From Acrasis kona (taxonomy: Eukaryota; Heterolobosea; Eutetramitea; Acrasida; Acrasidae), in NCBI GenBank assembly GCA_026419775.2, contig JAOPGA020001328.1:1-64000 (forward strand): 64,000 nt of DNA, given 5' to 3'. The notes under the pieces were generated by a model. It saw only the letters and a program-made list of their open reading frames with translations. It was not told the origin of the DNA and did no database searches. The translations under genes and the position numbers were made by a program. Shown here in pieces: positions 50,985-61,672 of this stretch (within the stretch, counting starts at the first letter, position 1; each line of letters starts with the position of its first letter).

Positions 50985-51731
50985 ATGGACAGACGTTCGA
51001 CTTACCTCTCCCCTACTGAAGAGAATCCAGAAGCAGACTATAAGGCACCAGTACTCGAGAACAAGGAGGCTGTAGTCGTCGTCACTCGGTCAGCTAGAGC
51101 AGTAACTGTAACGACTGTTTTAGCAGGCGTAGGAGACGTGTTTTTTGCTATAGCTGGGGTGTGCTTGATTGCTACATTTTCGTTGGTTTGCTCATCTTCG
51201 TCGACTGCAGGAACAATATTGAGTTTGCTTCAGACTGCATCATGCACACTTTGGTTCGGTACATTGTTGAAGCTTTGTCACGGAATTGTGTTCCACTTCT
51301 CAACCAGGAAGATTGTATCTTTTGGAGTGCTCATAGTTACACTATTTCTGTTTCTCGGAGGGGTTCTATTTATTGCAGGTACATCTACACAACTAGGGGG
51401 TTATGCTATGACAGGAAACAACATTGTTCTCGGCACAGCTAGCTGCTTTATGGCAGGTGCTGGTATCCTGCAGCTCATAACATTGGATACAGCTCTTAGG
51501 ACAAACTGGGATTCTATGATAATCAGAGAAAAGATACGAACATGGGCCTCTGTTGCCGCCTCTAACCTTTACTTGTTGACCACGTTCGCATTCTTGATTG
51601 GTGTAATTTGTGTCAACAATCCTGTAAATGCCGGAGTAAACTTGGCAGGATCTGGCGTGATTATAGTGGGAGGATGCCTGATCCTATGTGGAGGAGTTTG
51701 TGGGGCTTTTGCGACCTTTTTACCAAAGTGA
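50985..51731 (+). CDS. Six-TM protein of three two-helix repeats, relative of the one at 40180
   Basis: Single exon, 248 residues. A ~40-residue polar N-terminus precedes six membrane helices arranged as three units: FFAIAGVCLIATFSLVC...TILSLLQTASCTLWFG, FLFLGGVLFIAGTST...NNIVLGTASCFMAGAGI, TFAFLIGVICVNN...GVNLAGSGVIIVGGCLI. Each unit pairs a G/A-rich helix, a short loop and a second helix with a (G/T)A/GS motif, the same design as the 279-residue protein at 40180, though identity is low. Family unrecognised beyond YrhK-like; function unknown. Neither signal peptide nor catalytic residues are visible. Confidence 0.7.
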   Translation: MDRRSTYLSPTEENPEADYKAPVLENKEAVVVVTRSARAVTVTTVLAGVGDVFFAIAGVCLIATFSLVCSSSSTAGTILSLLQTASCTLWFGTLLKLCHGIVFHFSTRKIVSFGVLIVTLFLFLGGVLFIAGTSTQLGGYAMTGNNIVLGTASCFMAGAGILQLITLDTALRTNWDSMIIREKIRTWASVAASNLYLLTTFAFLIGVICVNNPVNAGVNLAGSGVIIVGGCLILCGGVCGAFATFLPK

Positions 51732-51799
51732 TAAATTTTTTAAAGTGAGGTCGAGAATTATTAAGATTTTATTGAACACAAAGATGAATTAAACGTTTT

Positions 51800-53060
51800 T
51801 TATTTTTCATTTGTTTGTGGCTCAACTGTTTCAGCAGGTTTAAAGCTTTGTTGTTTGAAGAAGCCCCTCTCGTGTATCTTAATTAGTTTGTCTCTTATGA
51901 ACCTTGACATTTCCTCGTCACTTCTGGTCTTGGGAGAAATGTCTAATAAATTTTCAACATGTATTTTCCTCATCCTATCACTCTGTGTCTTGAATGTTTT
52001 GCTATTTTCGCGGATAGCAAACTCTTCTTTCGCTTCATCCACCTTTCAGTGTTAATTAAACAAACAAGTCATATAACTTACAGCCTTCAATTCTTGCATT
52101 GTGCTATCAAAAATACAATAGTTTATTGATGGAACGTATGATAACTTGAAAAAGTAGGGATGGTGATAAAAGAACAAATCTCCGCGCCATCTTTGTAGTT
52201 GGTCCTTGAACTTTACTTTGCTAACCATGACTAAAAAGTCGGGAACCGTTTTACCTGTCTCGGCGACTTCGTCATAGTATTCTACTGGATCTAACGGCTG
52301 TGGAAGAATGTTGGAGTGTGGAAGAGGATTTTTTTCATTTTTAATGCGAACGTACTCAAGGCGTTGTACGAAAGGTCGGTTGTGTTCTTTTTTTGCGTAG
52401 GCAATGCCGCTCTTGTAATGGTCATTGGCAAGGGCTTGTAATATCTCATGTAAGGGTGTGGAACTTGTGAGACCAAGATCTTCTATCTGGAAGATTCCTT
52501 TCCTCCATTTACAAATCACATTGTTGGCCAAGTGGTCTCTAGCAATCACTTCACCTTCTACATCATGCAGATATTGTTCTTTAAAGACTAGACCTGGTTG
52601 CACAACTTCATCGGTCAAGATTAAATGGAACTAAAAAATGAGACGAAAAAAGAATGTGGAATTCATACAAATCTCCCCAGCGGTGTGTAAATGAAAGACG
52701 CATCAACAACTTCTTCTGATTTGTCGCTATATTGATCTTTTGGGTATGTAACCTCTGCATTTTGAACAAGACTGCCATCAATAAGCGAAATGTAATCACG
52801 GTATGGATCCCCGAACAATAACCTTCTCCACATATCTCCAATACTGAGTTGTGGGTCTACAATTATCAACATGCCACTAATCAACAGGACGTACCTGAAA
52901 CAAAACGGTAAGTAAATTCAGTAACTCCAACTGCGAATACAGCAAAGTATGCGAGAGGTTTTTTGAAGCTTCTCTTCACCGGTATCTTTTCATTTTTCTT
53001 GAATGATACTTTTGAGTAAAATCTTAGCTTGGGACCAAGGTTTCGACAGAACCTGAACAT
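51800..53060 (-). CDS. Orphan mitochondrial membrane protein
   Basis: Four exons, 53060..52895, 52856..52669, 52630..52082 and 52042..51800, with introns of 38, 38 and 39 bases, encode 381 residues. The start (MFRFCRNLGPKLRFYSKVSF) is an amphipathic Arg/Lys-rich presequence, and one membrane helix follows (PLAYFAVFAVGVTEFTYRFV). The rest is soluble, with two conserved-looking blocks: LSIGDMWRRLLFGDPYRDYI and VSKVKFKDQLQRWRGDLFFY. The tail is helical and charged. All joins keep frame and use clear branch and acceptor sites. No known family was recognised; the layout suggests an inner-membrane protein with a large domain facing matrix or intermembrane space. Confidence 0.7.
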
Positions 53061-53147
53061 TTTTAACAATTAACCCTTGTAAAGGTCATGAATCAACCAA
53101 AACAAAAACATGCATCAAATTTTTATAAGAACCACATTTATTACATA

Positions 53148-54280
53148 TTAGAACAAGCTTCTTCCTGCAGTGGAGAACAGCATCGTTATAATTCTTTGTG
53201 CGAATGGGACGTAACTCAATATATACCAAGCTAAGGACAAGAATTGAGCAATTAACATCAAGACAACCAAACCCGCACTATGTAACTAGAGTAAGGATTA
53301 GAATAAAAGTATGAAGCAAAGAGACTTACCACCAATGCTGCAACCAAGGTCATGATTAAAGAGAACAAGTACACACCAGAAGATATGGCTCTCGATGGGA
53401 CGAACATGTTCTTTAATTGCTGTACTGGTCCAACTAAAAAGCAAACGCTGGCTAATAAAAATAAATTTCCCTATAAAAATGAGTCGGTTTGATGCTAAGG
53501 GTAAATAACCTACAAATGAATACATGACGGCGAAGAATTTAGCCATTAAAAGTATAGAAGGTAGCGTGATCATTGCGACTGCTATAAATGCTATTCCAAT
53601 TCCCAAACAAATGAAGAATCCAATCATCCGTTGTTGTGAGGTCAACGTGACTGCACCATCTATTTTATTAATGATAGATCCAAACCAACCAACTAGAATT
53701 TTAGATTAAAAGTGTGTAGCAACGTACCTTCTTGTTGTGGTTCAGGCTCACCGCTGAGGGCATTTATCCGACCCTCTATAGATGATCTAACCGAGCTGAA
53801 AGAAGATGTTATTGAATCTTGCCATGAGGATACTTGTGGTTGTAGTACTACTGGTTCAGGCATTGGAGCATTTTGGGGCACAGTCTGGGGTTCTTCAGGT
53901 TTGAAGTATGATGAGAAGCGAGTAAAGACGGAGGAGTTATCAGTTGGCTTTGCCCCATTATCAGTGTACCATCCTGTTGCATCGTTCGAGTTATTAGAAG
54001 AAACGTCAATGCGTACGTCGTCATCATCGCTTTCGTCACTAATGGGAGAGGTAAGGGGTCTACGCTCGACATGATGTGACCGAGCCATATCTTGTCGTTC
54101 CGAAGAGTTATCTGTTGCAGATTGTATAGTATGTTTAATACGGTCGGCAATTTGAGAGTTTTGTATCTTTGTACCAATGTCGTTTAGGTTATCTCCTACT
54201 GTCTGTAGCGCATTGTACGCGATGCCACCAACCAATCTGCTGTCGGGGAGTTGCTCTCTGATATTGTTTAAGAAGTCCAT
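53148..54280 (-). CDS. SFT2D: SFT2-type vesicle transport protein with long N-terminal extension
   Basis: Four exons, 54280..53728, 53692..53514, 53470..53330 and 53285..53148, with introns of 35, 43 and 44 bases, encode 336 residues. Residues 1-190 are soluble, with a possible amphipathic helix (MDFLNNIREQLPDSRLVGGI) and a Ser/Asp/Gln/Pro-rich part. The SFT2 domain starts near 195 with LTSQQRMIGFFICLGIGIAF and keeps GNLFLLASVCFLVGPVQQLK and FLSLAWYILSYVPFAQRI. SFT2/GOT1 proteins are four-helix Golgi membrane proteins in endosome-to-Golgi vesicle fusion. Typical SFT2 proteins have ~160-220 residues, so the extension is unusual. AATAAA follows the stop closely. Confidence 0.88.
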
Positions 54281-54497
54281 GTTGTTTATTTTTATCAATT
54301 AGAAGGTTCGTTTTGGAGAAAAGTTTGAATGACATGCAACATAAATTTCGTGGATTTCTTGACTCTTCTTTACTGTCGGGCTAGATGGCTCTAAACACAA
54401 GTCGTCATAATTCCAATATATTCGCAATTTATAGTTTTATCTTGAACTTTTGCCGCCATAATAAAAAAAACGGTCTTGAGAACATCCTCCCGGAACA

Positions 54498-57400
54498 ATG
54501 AGCAGGGGTAGGTCCATGCTAACAGATTTGAGTGGTCCTTCCCTACTAGGGGGAAGGAATTCATCGGATGATAAGAAGGTATGTGAGTGAGAACTATTTG
54601 AATGACGATAATCTTTAGAAAGGAGGTTTTGGTAGTATGAAGGACAAATTCAATATGAGCGAGTTTGGTTTAAATTCAGACGAGGGAGGATTTTCTACAC
54701 CTGAATCTTCGCCAGATAATAAAAAATTGAAAAAGGTATCTCACAATCTCATCAAGCTGAACTAAAAATTAGAAACAATCGAGTTCAGAGTTATCATCTG
54801 TACCAAATTTGCTTGGAAAACCTAAAAAGAGCGCAGAGACCGACGAAGATACTTATAACGACGATGAGAGTTCTTTCAACATGGACGAGATGTTAGGATT
54901 CGACGATAACAAATCACAAGATGAGGATAATTATAGTTTTCCACCATCCTCATCCAAAAAGAAAAAGTCCAAAAAGGACAAGGACGGTAAAAAAAAGAAG
55001 AAGAAATCCAAAAAAGATGCTTCGGACAGCGATGCACCCCCAACAACATCCAAGCCAGTAATCACTGGATTCGACGATGCAGATTTTGACGAAGACACGG
55101 CAACAAATGATTCCTTCGACGATTATAGTTTCGGACTACCAACAAACAAATACGCTTCTTCATCCATCACGACCAGTCGTGCAGCTTCCTTACGTCAAGA
55201 AGAACAAGAACGCAAAGCAAAAGAAGAAGAAAAAATCAAAAAAGAAAAACAAGAAAAGTTGGAAAGACAACGGAGGATCGACGAGGAACTAAAGAGAGAA
55301 GAAGAAGAGCAAGCAAAAAGACAAGAAGAACTAAGAAGGCAACAACAAGAAGAAAGAGAGAGACAAGAAAAGGAAGAAAAAGAGAGAAAACAAAGAGAAG
55401 AAGTAGAGCGCCAGATGAGAATAAGAATGAGAGAACAAGAAGAGGAGGAAGAAAGATTAGAAATGAAGCGACAAGAAGAGTTGGAGAAGGAAAGAAAAAG
55501 AAAACAAAGAGAGGAACAAGAAAAGAAGAAACTTTTAGAACAGGAACAAGAGCGGTTGGCTGCTTTAAAGAAGAGACAAGAGGAAGAAGAAGAGCGTTCG
55601 AAAAAATCACAACCCGTCTCGAATCCCGTAGAGGAAGACGAGGACGAAGATTTTTTGGAAGAAGTCTTTGAAGAGGAAGATGATGTTTCATCTCCAATGA
55701 ATAAAAATAATACACCTGCTGTTGTTCGACCTCCTAGTCCCATCGCGCCAAAGCAGCAGCAGCGGCCACCTGAAATCGTCGTATCTAGTCACGATGACGA
55801 CCAACTAAGTAACATTGATGATGATTTCGAAAGCATGAGCAACTTGTCTGCATTCAATGAAAGTCTTCCCAATTCTCCTGCTAAACCATCCGCTCAATCT
55901 CCAAAGAAACAACCAACGCCATCTTCTCAAGCTATGCTCCCATCGCAACCCGTCCAACAAATCATCACACCAGTCATCGACATGTCAGTTTACCAAAATT
56001 CCTTGGATCAACTATCCTCCCTACTAAAGCAACACATTGAAACAAGCACCAACTCCAAGGATAAAATTGATCTTGTTCAATACGAAAAGTTACAACAAAT
56101 GTACGATGCATCCATTGAGGAACGCAATAAACTAATCTCACAACATCAAGAAACACTCGCTACCATTCAAAGTATGGAACTAGATGTCAAAGAAAAGGAA
56201 AACCAACTCCAAATCCTCAAAAACCAACACCAAGTCGAACTCTCCCAAAAAGATCAACAAATGGAACTCAACGTTCACACATTACGTCTAAGCTACGAAC
56301 AAGAAAAACACACCCTCATCAGCGAAATGAAACTCGAACACCAAATAGCACATCAAAACGTATCGCTAGAGAACGAAAAACTAAAACAAGAATTACGTCA
56401 AAAGGACGCTTCCACCGCCAAACAATTAGAAACGCTGGAGCTCAAGTACCAAAAGGAAATTGAAACGCTCGAACAAAAGCACGTCATGGACCTAACGAAC
56501 CTAAGCGTCAACAAGGAACAAGAAAAGAGACAATTACAACAATTATTCGAAATGGACCAATCATGTATGGAAAAGAGACACCTAGAAAACATTCAACACG
56601 AAAAACAACTGCTCAAGCAAGAACAAGAACAATCCGATAAGTTCGTAAACGTCAGCAACGAACTATGCGAGCTCATCAAGAGAGTAGATGTCAATTCGCA
56701 TCAAGTCAATTCCATTCACGAGAATTTAACTCAACAACAATACCAACTACTAAAATCAAAAGAGGATCAGTTGGAGGAACGCGATAAAATGTTATCCAAA
56801 TCAGAGCGTTACGTTCAGGAACAAAATCAACATTTGGAGAGAGAACGCATACGATTGACATCTCTGTTCATCAACATGGAAAACACGATGCAGTCCTTAC
56901 AAAAATCATACGAAGAGGAACGACAAAAATGTAGACAAGATCAACTAAAGTGTAATCAGGATCAATTGCTGCTCACGACTCAACACGAATTACAAACGCA
57001 ACACATTCATGATTTACGCGACCAATTAGAAAAGGATCGTTCCGTCCACCTTCAAGAAAAACAATCTTTCTTGGTGTCCGTTCACCACGAAAAAACAGAG
57101 CTAACAAAGTTAAAAAATCAAGCGAATGCTCAAAAAGAATCCTTCTTGTACGAACAAGCAAAGACTTTGAAGGAATTGAACGAAAGAGAATCGGAGTGCT
57201 TAAAGTTAACAAATTCATCTCAAGCAGAATCTGCGTTGCTCAAAGAACGCAAAAATATGATTGAAAAAGAAAAGTTGATCTTGTTAGAGGAACAATCAAA
57301 GTTCCAAGTTCAAAAGGAAGCTCTGGAGAAGAACATTCAAGAATTGACCAAACAAGCAATGATGGTGCAACGCGAAAGCGAAAATTGTAACGTCAAGCAT

Positions 57401-58138
57401 CAAGATGCCATCAAGGAGAGATTGGAATCACAAAGAGTAATGGGCGAAATGAACATGATCAAAGCTGGATTCGAAGCAGATAAGAGAGAATTGGAAATGA
57501 AGAGAAGACAATTGAATCAAGAGATGAAGAATATGGAAGCGGAGAGAGTTCGAATTTCGCAAATGAGACAAGAAGCAAGTGCAGAGAAGCTACAATTGAA
57601 TAGCAGAGTGGATCAGGTGAGAAGGTTGGAAGTAAAGTTGAACGATCAGATGGTGATGGCTACTTCCATGATGACTACTACTCATTCTCATCATCAACAA
57701 CAACAACAACAACATCATCATCAATTGTATTCGAATCATCATGGAGTAGAAGATGATTTTTATCATAGAGGTGGTGGAGTTGGAGAGAATGGTGACGATG
57801 ATGATGACGAGGAGTATAAGGGATTATCAAAGTCAGTTAGTAGTATTTTGGCAAAAAAATTTAAAAGTAACGATCATCATGGGTTGATGATTCAAAATAA
57901 AAAGGGAGCGAGCGGCGTGGGTGTGGATTTGAATGCAGCAAGTACTTTGAAGGACCAATTGAAATTTTTGGAACAAATTACTTCGTCGAATCAACAATTA
58001 CCGCCACCAGGTGCCATTTCGGCGAATAATCATTATTCGTCTTTTGTAAAATTGAATCAATTGGATAGTACGTTGAAAACGAGTAGCGTCGATGGAAGTG
58101 GTAGTAGTAGTCAGAGAAGTTCGCCTATTGATGCGTGA
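54498..58138 (+). CDS. Large coiled-coil protein, FBF1-like (ciliary transition fibre candidate)
   Basis: Three exons, 54498..54578, 54619..54735 and 54773..58138, with introns of 40 and 37 bases, encode 1187 residues. The N-terminus is disordered and acidic with FNMDEMLGFDDNK, like the DDIMATLGFGD box of FBF1. Residues ~190-350 form a single Glu/Arg/Lys/Gln helix, then a Pro/Ser/Gln linker, then ~600 residues of coiled coil (e.g. LEERDKMLSKSERYVQEQNQ, LEMKRRQLNQEMKNMEAERV), and a His/Gln-rich tail. FBF1 sits on centriolar transition fibres and gates ciliary entry. Coiled coils align by chance, so the family is only likely. Convergent with CFAP58 across 86 bases. Confidence 0.6.
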
Positions 58139-58224
58139 GCGATTTATATATGCTAGACTTGTCGTTTGGTGTAAATAAAAATGAAGTTTTTTATATTTAT
58201 TACAAAATGTTACAGTTTTTGTTG

Positions 58225-60893
58225 TTAGGATTGGTGAAGAGAGAATCCACCACCTGTAAAGTTGACTTGGGATTGAGGATGTGATAGTGCTAATTGTTGT
58301 CTCTTGTACCTGGATGCTTCGGTACGTTTGATTAAATCTTGATGGTCTTTGCTCTTGTATTGGAATGTCTTCTTCTTGTAGAATTCAATCTGTTCAGCTA
58401 TTACTCTCTTTTCGTTATTGTCCTTCTTTTCTGCTAGTTCTGCTGCTCTAATTTCTTCCTGCATAACGCTTAATTTTGCATCTTGTAGTTCGACTTCCTT
58501 TTCGTAGGCCTCTATTTGTTGTTTGATTTCTGGTCCAGGTTGTCTTTCTAGAATTTTACGAACGATTTTATGTAGCTTATCCTTTTCTTGTATAAAGAGG
58601 TCCTTTTCTTGTACTTCTGCAGATTTTAACATTAATCTTCTTTGGAGAGTTTGAGTCTTTAGAATCATTTCGTATGCTACAGGATCGCTTCCCTCTAGTT
58701 TTCTCCACCGATGTACATTCATTGGATTCTCCAATTCTTCGCTTAGGGCTTTTGATTTTGTTCTCTCCTCCAATAGATTCCTCTCCAAGGTTTGTAATTT
58801 TGTCTTCAAATCTTTAATCTTGGATGCCTCCTTCACAACTTGTTGTAGCTTTCTACTCAAGTCCAATATACTCTTTTTCAATACTTTAATCTCTCCCACC
58901 TTCTCGGCATATTGAACGGCTCCCTTCTTGAGGGCACTATTTTCTATATTTAATTTTTCGTATAGTTGAGCAATCTCGTCATTTCTTCTAATGAGCTGAG
59001 TTCCCAAAATATCTCTATCGCTCACAAAGGCTTCGAAATCCTTTTGTTGCTTTCTCCTCTCCTCGTCTGCTTCCTTAATAATCAATGTTAATGTATATAA
59101 CTCCTCCTCCATCGCCTTGTTAATTCCTTCGCTCTCGTGCAACTTTTCCTTGTATTTTTCAATTTCTTCCGTGATGCGATCTTTACCGCTCTCCATCTCC
59201 TTCATCTTGAAATGGACCTCCACTAGTGCTTTTTCTCTGGATGTGATTTCGTCCTTTAACTGCTCTATTTGTTGTGTCATGATTTTGAACTTTTTCTTCA
59301 TCTCGTCGGTCTCCTCATGCGCTTCTATGAGTGCTTTACCCTTGCTGTTTCTGTCGCTACGCACGGCTTCATAAAGGGCTTGTTGCTGCTTGAGTTTCTC
59401 TGCTCCATCAGCAATCTTCTTGTGTATATCATGAGCCTCGAGTGTTTTAATCTTGACCTCCTCTAACGCTTGATAATACTTTTGAGTAGCTTCCGAAGCA
59501 TCCATTTGATATTTCTCTCGCTCTTTTTCCAACCTATAGATGTTGTTTTTGTTATTTTCTGATTCCTTTACGTAGCCCTTTAGTTTTGTTTCTATGTTCT
59601 TTTTTCTACCCTCGGCTACCAATAGCTGTGAATGTTTCTTGTCCTTATCTTTATCAGCTATGATAATCTTTTTTCCGAGATAGTTCCTTTCGGCTTTTAG
59701 TCGCTCTAGATTGGACCTCTCTTGTTCTTTATCAGATTTGAGTGATTCTAGTTTCTTCTCGAGCAGGGCAATGTCGCTCTTTACAGATAACCGATTAGCT
59801 TCTGTTTGTGCCTTTTCTTCTTCCATCTTCTTCATTAGTTTCGTTAGCATTGAGTGCTTGTGCTGCCAGTTATTCTTTTCATCAATCATTTGTATAAGTG
59901 ATAGCTCCTTGTTCTTTAAAGTGTTTTTCAAGTTTTCGTTCTCTTCGTTGAGTCCTTTGCTACCATCTCTTAACCCGCTGATTGTTTTTTCGTTGGAAGC
60001 GATAGTTGTCTTGTGTTGTTCGATCGTATCTTGGCACTTGTTGATCTGTTGCTCTTGCTCAGAGATTTGAATTAGTATCGAACCAATGGTTTGTTCTCTC
60101 GTTTGAATCACTTCCGCTTTGTTTTTCAACTCTACTGTTCTATTTTCGAGAGAGGTCATCGAGTCCATGAGCTTTCTTTCTTGCTTTTCTCTTTCTCTGA
60201 TTTCATTCGATAGGCTTGCTTTTTGTTTGGCGTTATCGTCCTTGATTACTTGTAGTGTGTCTAGTAACTTCTTCTTTTCAGCATTTAGGGTCATGATCTA
60301 TTAGTGTTAGTATTCGGGGAGATGAAGATGCGTACTTCTGCTTGATGAGTGCTGAGTTCTTGATACAATTGTTGTAATTGTTGTTTTTGAACCTCTGTTT
60401 CTTTTTGTATGTCTTCTTTGGCCTTTGCGAGTTCGTTGACCGTACTTTCTTGACCGGAGGTTATACCTGCGCCTTGATCTACCAACTTGCTTAATTTTGA
60501 TATTTGTTTGGTTAAATCTTGAATCGTCTCTTTGGCTTTCAATTCTTTTTTGTGGGAGGCCTCCACCATCTTCCAAACTTTATCGATTTCTGATTTTAGT
60601 TTGACAATTGTGTTTTGATCCTCTTTGGAGAGATTGAGTGCAGTTTGAACTTTGCCTGCATTCGAAACGATTTCTGTGCCAAGTTCTTCACATTTTCGAA
60701 TTAATTTCTTTTCGTTGTCGTGGGCCCTCATCAATGCTCTATGAAGCTTTTCGAATTCCGTCCTGAATTTCTCAAGATGCTCATCTCCTGCTAGTTCAAA
60801 AAGAACTTCTTGAAAATCTCTTTCAAGTGCCTCAAAAGCACCATTATTTAACGTAGGCTCAACATTATTGTCCTTTATGAGGTCTTTACTCAT
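58225..60893 (-). CDS. CFAP58: Cilia and flagella associated protein 58
   Basis: Two exons, 60893..60336 and 60297..58225, with a 38-base intron carrying a TACTAAC branch site, encode 876 residues, close to the 872 of animal CFAP58 (CCDC147). Almost the whole protein is coiled coil. The diagnostic block NPMNVHRWRKLEGSDPVAYE followed by LKTQTLQRRLMLKSAEVQEK and ILERQPGPEIKQQIEAYEKE is nearly as in animals. The tail (SQVNFTGGGFSLHQS) is polar. CFAP58 is needed for axoneme and mid-piece structure in motile flagella, so its presence implies a flagellate stage or recent ancestor. The join SSTHQAE-IMTLNAEKKK falls inside a heptad region and keeps frame. Confidence 0.95.
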
Positions 60894-61078
60894 AACCTGT
60901 TGTAGTTATAAATCGTTACAAAAATGGTTAGCGCAAAAAGATTACTATTTGAATATCACCATCAATTTATTCAATATATTGGTTATCGGACAGTGTTTGG
61001 GTGCTTAAAAAAGGAAGAATTAAATATTTATTAAGAAGTATTTTGATTGCAATCATCAAAATTCTATCAAAACTTTCT

Positions 61079-61432
61079 TTATTGTCGGGGTAGTTCTACA
61101 GCATAAGAAAAGTTTACGGCACCTGTGTTGGATCCATCCGCCACCAAGACTTCAAATGTTTTTTCGATCATCGCGCATGTTGTCTCTCCACAGGCAATAA
61201 TATTTGCCGTTATTGTGATTTTTGAATCTCCCTGACGTGACTTTTTAAATTGGACTGTTATGGTGTCATCTTCTATCGATTTGCTTGATTCTGAGAAAGA
61301 GATGATGTCATCTTGGGCTTCGCTTGTAAATGACCCTTTTATGTGTTGTACATCTTTTGATGGCACAAGATTAATTTTAACAGTGTGAACAGATTCACCC
61401 ACAGCAAACTTGGTTGGGCCGAAAGATGTCAT
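61079..61432 (-). CDS. Small beta-rich protein, NHLRC2 C-terminal-like
   Basis: Single exon, 117 residues from the ATG at 61432. The sequence alternates in the manner of a beta sandwich: ESVHTVKINLVPSKDVQHIK, DTITVQFKKS, SKITITANIIACGETTCAMI, EKTFEVLVADG. The pattern of a strand ending in xxxC-x(4)-C followed by another strand, and the lead-in KINLVPS, resembles the C-terminal domain that follows the NHL repeats in NHLRC2-type thioredoxin-like proteins, here standing alone. The two Cys (CGETTC) could be redox-active or structural. The similarity is by eye and weak. No signal peptide. Confidence 0.5.
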   Translation of the reverse strand: MTSFGPTKFAVGESVHTVKINLVPSKDVQHIKGSFTSEAQDDIISFSESSKSIEDDTITVQFKKSRQGDSKITITANIIACGETTCAMIEKTFEVLVADGSNTGAVNFSYAVELPRQ

Positions 61433-61672
61433 TGTTTGGTGAGTATTACAACAAAACACAAAAAAGTTGCAAATGAAACAAACTCAATTCTTTATTTTAT
61501 AGTAAACTTGAATAGACAACTGCTTATGAATCCATCAAACGCGTACCTATTTTTATTCCTGAACGTCCCTTCATAAACTCCGACTCTGGTTTAGACGAAG
61601 TGGCTAATAATAACGTCTTTCAATATTTCCATAATAATCTTTCGATTCAGTTACAGTATTTAAAATAGAAAA

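Noticed and set aside
55195-55743. Long minus-strand Ser/Phe-rich open frames antisense to the FBF1-like gene
   Set aside because: They mirror the Glu/Lys/Arg/Gln-rich coiled-coil codons on the plus strand and have no protein-like pattern of their own.
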